Shown here: in pieces, positions 7,186 to 12,610 of the stretch
Layout: every line of letters begins with the position of its first letter
Position numbering within the stretch: the stretch's first letter is position 1
The notes under the pieces: model-generated
The model's input: the letters and a program-made list of their open reading frames with translations, nothing else
Told to the model about the DNA's origin: nothing
The model's database searches: none
Assembly: GCA_002336845.1 (NCBI GenBank)
Contig: DDEX01000123.1
Location: 1 to 13,174 of the forward strand
Direction: 5' to 3'
Length of the DNA: 13,174 bases
From: Rhodobacteraceae bacterium UBA1943
GTDB lineage: Bacteria; Pseudomonadota; Alphaproteobacteria; Rhodobacterales; Rhodobacteraceae
Made by a program: the position numbers and the translations under genes

Positions 7186-8573
7186 ATGGGCGATCTGAAC
7201 TGGCTGACAGCCGAAGACATAGCAGCGGGCTTTCGCGCGGGCCGCTTCACACCCGGCGAGGTTTTGGAAGACTGCCTCGCGCAGGCCACCCTGTGGGAGC
7301 CGCGCCTGAACGCCCTGACGCTGACCGATGCCCCCGGCGCCCAGGAACAGGCGAAAGCCGCAGAGCGCCGAATTGCCGCCGGTCAGGCGCTGTCGCCGCT
7401 GGATGGCGTGCCGGTGCTGATCAAGGACATTCTGCTGACCAAGGGGCAACCCTGCCTGCGCGGCTCGCGGACGGTGGATGCGGCAGGCCCGTGGAATGAT
7501 GACGCCCCCGCCGTGGCAAGGCTGCGAGAGGCGGGCGCTGTGCTGATGGCGCGCACACCACGCCGGAAATCGGCTGGAAAGGCGTGACCGACAGCCCCCG
7601 TGCCGGAATTACCCGCAATCCCTGGGATACGACCAAAACGCCCGGAGGCTCCTCGGGCGGGGCCTCTGCCGCCGTGGCAGCGGGCTATGCGCCGCTGGCC
7701 TTGGGAACCGATGGCGGCGGGTCGATCCGTATTCCGGCTGGCTTCACCGGGATTTACGGGCTGAAGCCATCCTTCGGCCGGGTGCCCGCCTGGCCGCTGT
7801 CGCCCTTTGGCACCGTGGCCCATGTTGGCCCGATGACCCGCACCGCGCGGGATTCGGCGCTGCTGATGGATGTGATCGCCCGCCCCGACGCGCGCGACTG
7901 GCATTCGCTGCCGCATGATCCCGCCAGCCTTGTGCCCGATGCGCCCAGCCTTCGTGGCCTGCGTATCGCCTATTCGCCCACCCTTGGCTTTGCCACGGTG
8001 GACCCCGAGGTGGCCGCCCTTGTCGCCACCGCCGTGAACCGCATGGCCGATGCGGGCGCGCATGTCACGCAAATCGACCCCGGTTTCGATGACCCGATCG
8101 AAACCTTCCGCACCTTGTGGTGGGCGGGCGCCAAGGCGGCACTGGCCCATGTGGCCGACCGTTCGGTGCTGGACCCGAACCTTGCCGCCCTGCTGGATGA
8201 GGCCGACCATATCAGCCTTGATGCCTATATGGCCGCCACCCGCGCCCGTGGTGCCCTTGGCGCGCAGATGCGTGGCTTCATGGAAGGTTATGACCTGCTG
8301 GTGACGCCAAGCCTGCCCATTCCGGCCTTTGATGCGGGCCTGCTGATGCCACCGGGCAGCGATGCGGCGAAAAACTGGATGGGCTGGACGCCCTTTACCT
8401 ATCCGTTCAACCTGACCCAGCAACCCGCCGCCTCGGTCCCCTGCGGCTTTACCTCTGCGGGGCTGCCGGTGGGGGTGCAACTGGTGGGCCGGATGTTCGA
8501 CGATCGGGGCGTTCTGGCCGCCAGCCACGCGGTCGAGGCTGCGCTGGCCTTGCCACCGCGCCGGCCCGTTTAG
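7186..8573 (+). pseudogene. Amidase-signature family hydrolase, disrupted by a frameshift
   Basis: Two overlapping frames encode one amidase. The first (7186-7587) carries Lys80 in VLIKD. The second (open through to 8573, with a GTG at 7584) carries the GGSSGG cis-serine motif and the nucleophile serine in DGGGSIRIP. The frames join near 7555-7557: adding one base there turns ARTPRRKSAG into ARTTTPEIGWKG, the expected amidase sequence leading into VTDSPRAG. Restored, the protein would be about 462 residues, normal for the family, with the whole Ser-cisSer-Lys triad. No other lesion is seen. These enzymes hydrolyse carboxamides in the cytoplasm; the substrate cannot be read from sequence. GGGGG at 7176-7180 supports the ATG at 7186. 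A recent mutation and a sequence error are both possible. The gene ends 52 nt before bioM on the same strand. Confidence 0.88.
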
Positions 8574-8625
8574 GCTTTCGCCGCAGGCCCGGCCCCGCTA
8601 GAACCGCCCGAAAGCGCGAGGGACC

Positions 8626-9348
8626 ATGCCGCAGGCCGATACCATCACCCTGACCGAGGCCAGCGTCACGCTGGCCGGTCGTCCGGTGCTGCACAGCCTG
8701 TCGCTGACGCTGACCGAGGCCCGCATTGGGATTGTCGGTCGCAACGGATCGGGCAAGACCACATTGATGCGCCTGCTTGCCGGGCTGATCGCGCCGACGT
8801 CTGGAACGGTGCGGTTGGGCGACATCGACCCGGCAAAGGACCGCAAGGCGATGCTTTCGCGGTTGGGCATCCTGTTCCAGAACCCCGATCATCAGATCCT
8901 GTTCCCCACGGTCGCCGAGGAGCTGTCCTTTGGCCTGCGCCAGATGGGCCTGCCCGCGCCAGAGGTGGCCGCGCGCGTCCGCGCCACCCTTGCCGCCGAA
9001 GGACGAGAGCATTGGCACGATGCGCCCTGCCATCACCTTTCGCAGGGCCAGCGGCAATACCTGTGCCTGCTGGCGGTGCTGATGATGGAACCGCAAACAA
9101 TCCTGCTGGACGAACCCTTCGCTGGCCTTGACCTGCCGACGCAAGCCCGCCTTGCGCGCCGCCTTGCCGCCCTGCCCCAGCGCCTGATCACCATCAGCCA
9201 CGACCCCGAGGCGGTTGCCGCCTGCGACCGGGTGATCTGGCTGGAGGCGGGCCGCATCCGTCAGGATGGCCCTGCCGACACCCTTCTGGCCGCGTTCCGC
9301 ACCGCGATGACCGATCTGGGGGCGCAGGATGCTGACGCTGACCTCTGA
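8626..9348 (+). CDS. bioM: Biotin ECF transporter ATPase BioM
   Basis: This 240-residue ABC ATPase energises biotin uptake as the A component of an energy-coupling-factor transporter at the inner membrane. It shows Walker A GRNGSGKT (38-45), Q-loop Gln85 in FQNPDHQ, a signature variant LSQGQ (138-142), Walker B ILLDEP (159-164) and the switch His192 in ISHD. The FQNPDHQ-type Q-loop sequence is typical of ECF ATPases (CbiO/BioM). The biotin specificity is taken from the neighbouring bioN and bioY. GAGGGA at 8618-8623 is a close Shine-Dalgarno for the ATG. The last 20 nt overlap bioN, which suggests coupled translation. No sequence resembling the BioR operator TTATNNATAA was found in front of it. 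Confidence 0.93.
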   Translation: MPQADTITLTEASVTLAGRPVLHSLSLTLTEARIGIVGRNGSGKTTLMRLLAGLIAPTSGTVRLGDIDPAKDRKAMLSRLGILFQNPDHQILFPTVAEELSFGLRQMGLPAPEVAARVRATLAAEGREHWHDAPCHHLSQGQRQYLCLLAVLMMEPQTILLDEPFAGLDLPTQARLARRLAALPQRLITISHDPEAVAACDRVIWLEAGRIRQDGPADTLLAAFRTAMTDLGAQDADADL

Positions 9349-9928
9349 GGTTCCCATCTGGGCGCATCGCCTTCCTGCCGGGGTGAAACTGGCGGTGCTG
9401 GCTGTGGTGACGATGGCCCTGTTCCGCCTGCAAGGGCCGCTGCCAATGGCAATGGCCTTTGCCGCGGTCGCGGCACTGACCCTGACCGGAGGGCCGCGGT
9501 TCGCCCGGCAGGCGGCAGCAATGCTGCGTCCGCTCTGGCCCTTTGTCGTGCTGGTCGGGGCATGGCACCTGATCACGCGCGATCTTGCGGGCGGGGCAGA
9601 GGTGATCCTGCGCATGGCCACAGCCGTGGCGGCGGCGAATTTTGTCACCATGACCACCCGGCTTTCCGACATGCAGCGCGTGCTGGAATGGCTGTGCCGC
9701 CCGCTTGCACCCCTTGGCTTGCCGCCTGCGCGCATGGCGCTGGCCCTTGCGCTGGTGATCCGTTTCATCCCCGTCCTGTCGGACCGCGCGGGCCAGATCG
9801 CCGCCGCCTGGCGCGCGCGTAGCCCGCGCCGCCCCGGCTGGCGGATGGTAGCCCCCCTGACGGCGGCTGCCCTTGATGACGCGACCCATGTGGCAGATGC
9901 CTTGCGCGCCCGGGGCGGAAGCGTCTAA
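9329..9928 (+). CDS. bioN: Biotin ECF transporter membrane coupling protein BioN
   Basis: This 199-residue EcfT-type (T component) membrane protein couples BioM to the substrate-binding BioY. Hydrophobic segments lie at about 20-32, 39-52, 70-82 and 136-150. The two short Ala-Arg-X coupling motifs of the family occur as ARS (163-165) and ARG (194-196), which bind grooves in the ATPase. The length fits the short BioN type rather than the roughly 260-residue EcfT of Firmicutes. The start overlaps bioM by 20 nt, and WAHRLPAGVKL near the N-terminus fits the family start. bioY follows after a 32-nt gap. Confidence 0.9.
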   Translation: MLTLTSEVPIWAHRLPAGVKLAVLAVVTMALFRLQGPLPMAMAFAAVAALTLTGGPRFARQAAAMLRPLWPFVVLVGAWHLITRDLAGGAEVILRMATAVAAANFVTMTTRLSDMQRVLEWLCRPLAPLGLPPARMALALALVIRFIPVLSDRAGQIAAAWRARSPRRPGWRMVAPLTAAALDDATHVADALRARGGSV

Positions 9929-9947
9929 GCAAACGCCCGTGTGTACC

Positions 9948-9953
9948 GGAGGA
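9948..9953 (+). promoter_or_regulatory. Strong ribosome binding site of bioY
   Basis: GGAGGA lies 7 nt before the bioY ATG. It is the best Shine-Dalgarno on this strand in the biotin cluster, consistent with separate and perhaps higher synthesis of BioY than of BioM and BioN. Confidence 0.8.
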
Positions 9954-9960
9954 CAACCAC

Positions 9961-10503
9961 ATGGAAAAAAACCTCACCCATATCGCGCTGTTCGCGGCGC
10001 TGATCGCCGTGCTGGGCCTTGTGCCCAAGATTGACCTTGCCGCAGGCGTGCCGATCACGGCGCAGTCGATGGGCATCATGCTGTGCGGCACCGTGCTGGG
10101 CGCCAAGCGGGGGGCGCTGGCGGTTCTGCTGTTTCTGGCGCTGGTCGCCATCGGCCTGCCGCTTTTGTCCGGGGGCCGTGGCGGCCTTGGCGTTTTTGCC
10201 GGCCCGTCGGTCGGCTATCTGATCGGCTTTCCCATTGCCGCCTTCGTCGCGGGGCTGATCGTCGAACGCTGGCAGGCCAGCATCGGCGTTTCGGCCTTTG
10301 TCGGTGCTGTGGTTGGCGGGATCGTGGTGCTTTATGCCTTCGGCATTCCGGGCATGGCACTGGTCATGCAAAAATCGCTGCCCGAGGCAACGACGCTGGC
10401 AACCGCCTTCCTGCCCGGTGACCTGATCAAATCGGTGCTGGCCGCGCTGATCACCCAAGGCATCGCCCGGATGCGGCCCGAGGCCCTGTTGTCGCGCACC
10501 TAG
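9961..10503 (+). CDS. bioY: Biotin-binding S component BioY
   Basis: This 180-residue, mostly hydrophobic integral membrane protein of the BioY family has about six transmembrane helices. It binds biotin and, with BioM and BioN, forms the high-affinity importer known from Rhodobacter capsulatus. Family hallmarks visible are VPITAQS (about 31-37), the glycine-rich GVFAGPSVGYLIGF (about 77-90) and FLPGDLIK near the C-terminus, whose Asp and Lys are conserved in the family. The length is standard. It is the third gene of the bioMNY operon. Its TAG at 10501-10503 lies inside the palindrome CTAG, which also supplies the stop of the opposing Rrf2 gene, so there is no room for an intrinsic terminator between them. 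Confidence 0.95.
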   Translation: MEKNLTHIALFAALIAVLGLVPKIDLAAGVPITAQSMGIMLCGTVLGAKRGALAVLLFLALVAIGLPLLSGGRGGLGVFAGPSVGYLIGFPIAAFVAGLIVERWQASIGVSAFVGAVVGGIVVLYAFGIPGMALVMQKSLPEATTLATAFLPGDLIKSVLAALITQGIARMRPEALLSRT

Positions 10504-10967
10504 ACGCCGGCAGCCATACCCGGCAGGGCGGCCTCAAGATCGCCGCCCGCCGCCAGCATATCGGCCAGCGTCAGCGAATCGATAATCACGAGGTAAGACC
10601 AGAATACCTCGGCAAAAACCTTTCGGATGCGGCAGGCGGCTTCGTCCGTGCAATCCTCGCACCGCTGGTAGGCCCGGCGCGACAGGCAGGGCAAGGGCGC
10701 AATCGGCCCCTCGATCAATCGCAGCATTTCCGAGATCGAGATATCTTGCGGCTTTTTCAAAAGGCTATAGCCGCCCAGCCGCCCCCGGATCGACGAAATC
10801 ACGCCGGCGTTGCGAATTTCCAGCAGGATATGTTCCAGAAACCGCTTGGGCGTGCCGGACCGGCGGGCGATCTCTTCGATCGTCAGCGGTTCCGGTGCCG
10901 GTTTCGCCGCTTCGTCCGCCAGAACAAGCAAGGCCTTCAGCGCGTATTTCATCTTCTGCGTGATCAT
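10500..10967 (-). CDS. Rrf2-family transcriptional regulator with four cysteines
   Basis: This 155-residue DNA-binding regulator starts MITQKMKYALKALLVLAD, typical of the Rrf2 winged-helix family (IscR, NsrR, RirA, CymR). The recognition region is TIEEIARRSGTPKRFLEHIL, followed by the wing RGRLGGYSLLK. After it come Cys94, Cys103, Cys106 and Cys112 (numbered from this start). That C-X8-C-X2-C-X5-C arrangement could bind an Fe-S cluster or act as a thiol sensor, but differs from the IscR spacing C-X5-C-X5-C. The ATG at 10967 is chosen because AGGG lies 7 nt upstream; a TTG two codons earlier would have almost no spacing. The gene is convergent and overlapping with bioY, and divergent from two small membrane-protein genes across an intergenic region with inverted repeats. 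Its target and signal are unknown. Confidence 0.9.
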   Translation of the reverse strand: MITQKMKYALKALLVLADEAAKPAPEPLTIEEIARRSGTPKRFLEHILLEIRNAGVISSIRGRLGGYSLLKKPQDISISEMLRLIEGPIAPLPCLSRRAYQRCEDCTDEAACRIRKVFAEVFWSYLVIIDSLTLADMLAAGGDLEAALPGMAAGV

Positions 10968-11028
10968 GAACAAGCCCTAGGGCCGCAGCCCTTTAGAATC
11001 AACAGCAACCGGGGCCAAACCTCCTGCC

Positions 11029-11053
11029 CATATCGGAAAATCGGGGCGATATG
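11029..11053. promoter_or_regulatory. Inverted repeat upstream of the Rrf2 gene, candidate operator
   Basis: CATATCG (11029-11035) and CGATATG (11047-11053) are perfect 7-bp arms separated by 11 nt, with half-site centres 18 bp apart. The repeat lies 62 nt upstream of the Rrf2 start in the divergent intergenic region, which is where an autoregulatory site would be expected. No protein-site link can be shown from sequence alone. Confidence 0.45.
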
Positions 11054-11100
11054 CCCTGTGTTCAAGGGAAAATGACGGGGTTCCGCTTCCGCCGTGCACT

Positions 11101-11170
11101 TGGAGAATAAAATTCCATACTGAAATCAAAAAATGGAAACCAAATCACGATTAAAGCTGTAGATTATAGG
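11101..11170. promoter_or_regulatory. AT-rich island with nested inverted repeats
   Basis: Only 21 of these 70 bases are G or C, in a very GC-rich window. The island contains GAAT-AAA-ATTC (11105-11115), TTCCAT (11113-11118) paired with ATGGAA (11133-11138), and AATC-AC-GATT (11143-11152). It ends about 72 nt before the first small ORF and is the likely promoter/operator zone of the divergent genes. No exact -35/-10 pair is convincing. Confidence 0.55.
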
Positions 11171-11177
11171 GAGAGGA

Positions 11178-11217
11178 ATCACTCCCGTCGGCCTGCCAGC
11201 CCCGGAACCAGAGTGAT
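11178..11217 (+). other. Possible 5' leader stem of the small-ORF transcript
   Basis: ATCACTC (11178-11184) and GAGTGAT (11211-11217) are complementary 7-bp arms around a 26-nt loop, ending 24 nt before the first small ORF. If transcription starts in the AT-rich island, this would fold in the leader. It could also be a protein-binding site, or chance. Confidence 0.3.
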
Positions 11218-11241
11218 CCGCCAACAAGTCCGGGGGCCGGA

Positions 11242-11394
11242 ATGAACCGCATCTTTCAACGACAGCAACGAAACCTGGGCGACTATGCCGCCCTTGGCCT
11301 GGTGGGCGTGGTCTTCCTGTCGATGCTGGCGCTCATCGCGATGCCCGAGACGCTGGTGAAACCTTCCCCGGCGATTGTGACCGCCACCCAGTAG
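11242..11394 (+). CDS. Small predicted membrane protein (50 aa), unrecognised
   Basis: This short ORF reads MNRIFQRQQRNLGDYAALGL and continues through a hydrophobic helix at about 15-34 to a polar tail ending VTATQ. The basic N-terminus followed by one helix suggests a single-span membrane protein with the N-terminus in the cytoplasm, or an uncleaved anchor. GGGGGCCGG upstream is a weak ribosome binding site. It is followed after 47 nt by a second small membrane ORF on the same strand, and is divergent from the Rrf2 gene. Codons end mostly in G or C, as in the neighbours. I do not recognise the family. A real gene is supported by context and composition, not by homology. Confidence 0.6.
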   Translation: MNRIFQRQQRNLGDYAALGLVGVVFLSMLALIAMPETLVKPSPAIVTATQ

Positions 11395-11441
11395 CCGCAA
11401 AGGCGCCAACACAAATCCAATACCGCAAGGGAGAGCGACGC

Positions 11442-11600
11442 ATGTTTTGCTGTGGCTATGATCCGGGTGCCCTGTTGTTCTTTGCCGATCCCGCGGAAGA
11501 ACAGGTGCATGACCCGCTGCCCGACCTGCTTTTGGTTCTTGCCAGCGCGGGCTTCGCATTGACGGCGCTTGGAATGCTGGCGCTGGCCGCAGTGGCCTGA
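11442..11600 (+). CDS. Small predicted membrane protein with N-terminal Cys-Cys (52 aa), unrecognised
   Basis: This 52-residue ORF begins MFCCGYDPGALLFFADPAEE, has an acidic linker, and ends in one hydrophobic helix (about 27-52) that reaches the C-terminus. A good ribosome binding site, AAGGGAGAG (11427-11435), lies 6 nt before the ATG, which is the best evidence that it is translated. The paired cysteines at positions 3 and 4 could bind a metal or respond to redox state; this is speculation. It is probably co-transcribed with the preceding small ORF from the AT-rich region. Its stop lies 7 nt from the stop of the convergent DinB-like gene, leaving no space for a terminator. No family is recognised. 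Confidence 0.68.
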   Translation: MFCCGYDPGALLFFADPAEEQVHDPLPDLLLVLASAGFALTALGMLALAAVA

Positions 11601-11607
11601 CCCGGCC

Positions 11608-12177
11608 CTAGCGCATCAGGTCATCCTCTGACCAGCCCAGCCGCGCCATATCCGCGGCCCGCGCCGGGGCATCATCGCCCACGATGAATTCATCCAGTTG
11701 CGGCGGCGCGACCGTTGTGGCCGACAGCATTCCATGCACCTGCCCGCGATGATGGGTCTGGTGCTGGAACAGATGGCTCAAAAGATCGTCGCGCCGGTCG
11801 GTCTGCACCCTTATGCCGCGATCGACGCTGATCACCTCATCCATTTCCGGGATGGTCAGCCCCTCGACATGGCCCAGCAGGCGCAGATCTTCCACCTCTT
11901 GCCAAGCGGTCAGGGTCGTCAGATCGGGGCAGTTGCGCGCCTGATCCAGCGCGGCCTTGTCCAGGCCCCGCCCCGCCAATGCGTTGATATAAAAGCGGTC
12001 CACCAGCAGGATATGGTTCAGCGTCGCCTTGATGGAGCCAAAGAATGACAGACGCGGCGCGGCATAGTCGGCGGCGGGCAAGGCCATCAAGGCGTGATGC
12101 AACCGTGCATTGGCAAGCCGGTTCATCTGCGCCAGCTTGCGGAACATCCGCAACGGGTCGTGGCTGCGGTCCAGCAT
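11608..12177 (-). CDS. DinB/YfiT-like family protein
   Basis: This 189-residue protein matches the DinB-like four-helix bundle family, whose members bind a divalent metal with a histidine triad. Likely ligands are His55 in ATLNHILLVD, His139 and His143 in LFQHQTHHRGQ. The HXXXHRGQ segment is the family hallmark. Some relatives transfer thiols or act as thiol-dependent hydrolases or isomerases; despite the name, no DNA-damage link can be inferred. It is cytoplasmic, with no signal peptide. AAGGAGG (12184-12190 on the complement) lies 6 nt before the ATG and fixes the start. Its 3' end is convergent with the small membrane ORF, and a tandem 11-bp repeat abuts the ribosome binding site. Substrate unknown. 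Confidence 0.9.
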   Translation of the reverse strand: MLDRSHDPLRMFRKLAQMNRLANARLHHALMALPAADYAAPRLSFFGSIKATLNHILLVDRFYINALAGRGLDKAALDQARNCPDLTTLTAWQEVEDLRLLGHVEGLTIPEMDEVISVDRGIRVQTDRRDDLLSHLFQHQTHHRGQVHGMLSATTVAPPQLDEFIVGDDAPARAADMARLGWSEDDLMR

Positions 12178-12188
12178 AATGGTCCTCC

Positions 12189-12213
12189 TTCATCGCACCA
12201 TTTTCATCGCACC
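12189..12213 (-). repeat. Tandem 11-bp direct repeat at the DinB-like gene 5' end
   Basis: TTCATCGCACC occurs at 12189-12199 and again at 12203-12213, a 14-nt period. On the coding strand of the gene it reads GGTGCGATGAA twice, and the second copy runs into the Shine-Dalgarno. It may be a regulator-binding site or a slipped duplication. Confidence 0.6.
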
Positions 12214-12266
12214 GTCATCCACCCCAAGGTAATGCTGCCCCGGATCAGGAACAACGGTCACGACGC

Positions 12267-12300
12267 TTGAACCCGTGGCGGCACAAAGGCTATCGTGCCG
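12267..12300 (+). promoter_or_regulatory. Possible promoter and operator of the chr genes
   Basis: TTGAAC (12267-12272) and TATCGT (12291-12296) are 18 nt apart and each match 4 of 6 sigma-70 consensus bases. An inverted repeat, CGGCAC (12279-12284) and GTGCCG (12295-12300), spans the -10 position, where a repressor would block polymerase. It lies about 85 nt before the first chr ORF. Both calls are weak on their own. Confidence 0.35.
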
Positions 12301-12382
12301 TCATGGGGAACCGCGAACTCCCCACGAGGCGTCAGCCGAAGGTCGCTTTCCAATCCGGTGAACCCCGCCTGAAAGAGGCCCG

Positions 12383-12610
12383 ATGCCCGCGCCCGACGCC
12401 ATGACCTGCGATCAGCTTGCCAAGATGATCGGCATACCCAAAGCCCCGACCGTTCTTGACATCTGCCGGCCCGTGCTGCGCGGGGCCGACCCACGGCTGA
12501 TCGCTACCGCCCGCGCCCTGCCCGCGCTGGACCGGCTGGCCACCCTCGTGCGTGATGCCGATAATGATCGGCCCGATCGGTCACCGGATGCGAAGGGAGC
12601 ACGCGGATGA
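12383..12610 (+). CDS. Short rhodanese/ChrB-like ORF, probable internally deleted remnant
   Basis: This 75-residue ORF resembles both ends of the roughly 270-residue sulfurtransferase/chromate-resistance (ChrB-type) proteins that often precede chrA. Residues 8 to about 42 (TCDQLAKMIGIPKAPTVLD then ADPRLI) look like the start of the rhodanese domain. Residues about 48-70 (LDRLATLVRDADNDRPDRSP) look like a segment near the C-terminus of the ChrB domain. The catalytic-cysteine loop of rhodanese and most of ChrB are absent. GAAAGAGG lies 4 nt before the ATG at 12383; a second in-frame ATG is at 12401. The ORF ends in an ATGA overlap with chrA and contains the chrA ribosome binding site, so it may survive mainly to couple chrA translation. 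The comparison is from memory of the family, not an alignment. Confidence 0.55.
   Translation: MPAPDAMTCDQLAKMIGIPKAPTVLDICRPVLRGADPRLIATARALPALDRLATLVRDADNDRPDRSPDAKGARG
12592..12599 (+). promoter_or_regulatory. Ribosome binding site of chrA inside the upstream ORF
   Basis: GAAGGGAG sits 7 nt before the chrA ATG and within the last codons of the short ORF. It supports the ATG at 12607 and translation coupled through the ATGA overlap. Confidence 0.7.

Noticed and set aside
6867..7499. A 210-codon plus-strand frame from the intergenic region into the amidase.
   Set aside because: It runs through the repeat and hairpins and then out of frame over recognised amidase sequence, with Arg/Gly/Pro-rich content.
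8574..8625. Search for a BioR operator (TTATNNATAA type) in front of bioM.
   Set aside because: No such sequence is present here or in the bioN-bioY gap. GTAGATTATAG near 11159-11169 is only superficially similar and is not next to biotin genes.
8449..9768. A 439-codon minus-strand frame across the amidase end, bioM and bioN.
   Set aside because: It crosses three recognised genes on the other strand and encodes a low-complexity basic sequence.
10924..11023. AGGAGG on the minus strand near 11018-11023 with a 14-codon TTG-started frame ending over the Rrf2 start, as a leader peptide.
   Set aside because: The spacing to TTG is about 11 nt, the start codon is poor and nothing supports translation; the Shine-Dalgarno-like string may be chance.
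11179..11559. A 126-codon minus-strand frame over the two small ORFs.
   Set aside because: It is Arg/His/Gly-rich and without a family, whereas the plus-strand ORFs have membrane helices and, for the second, a strong ribosome binding site.
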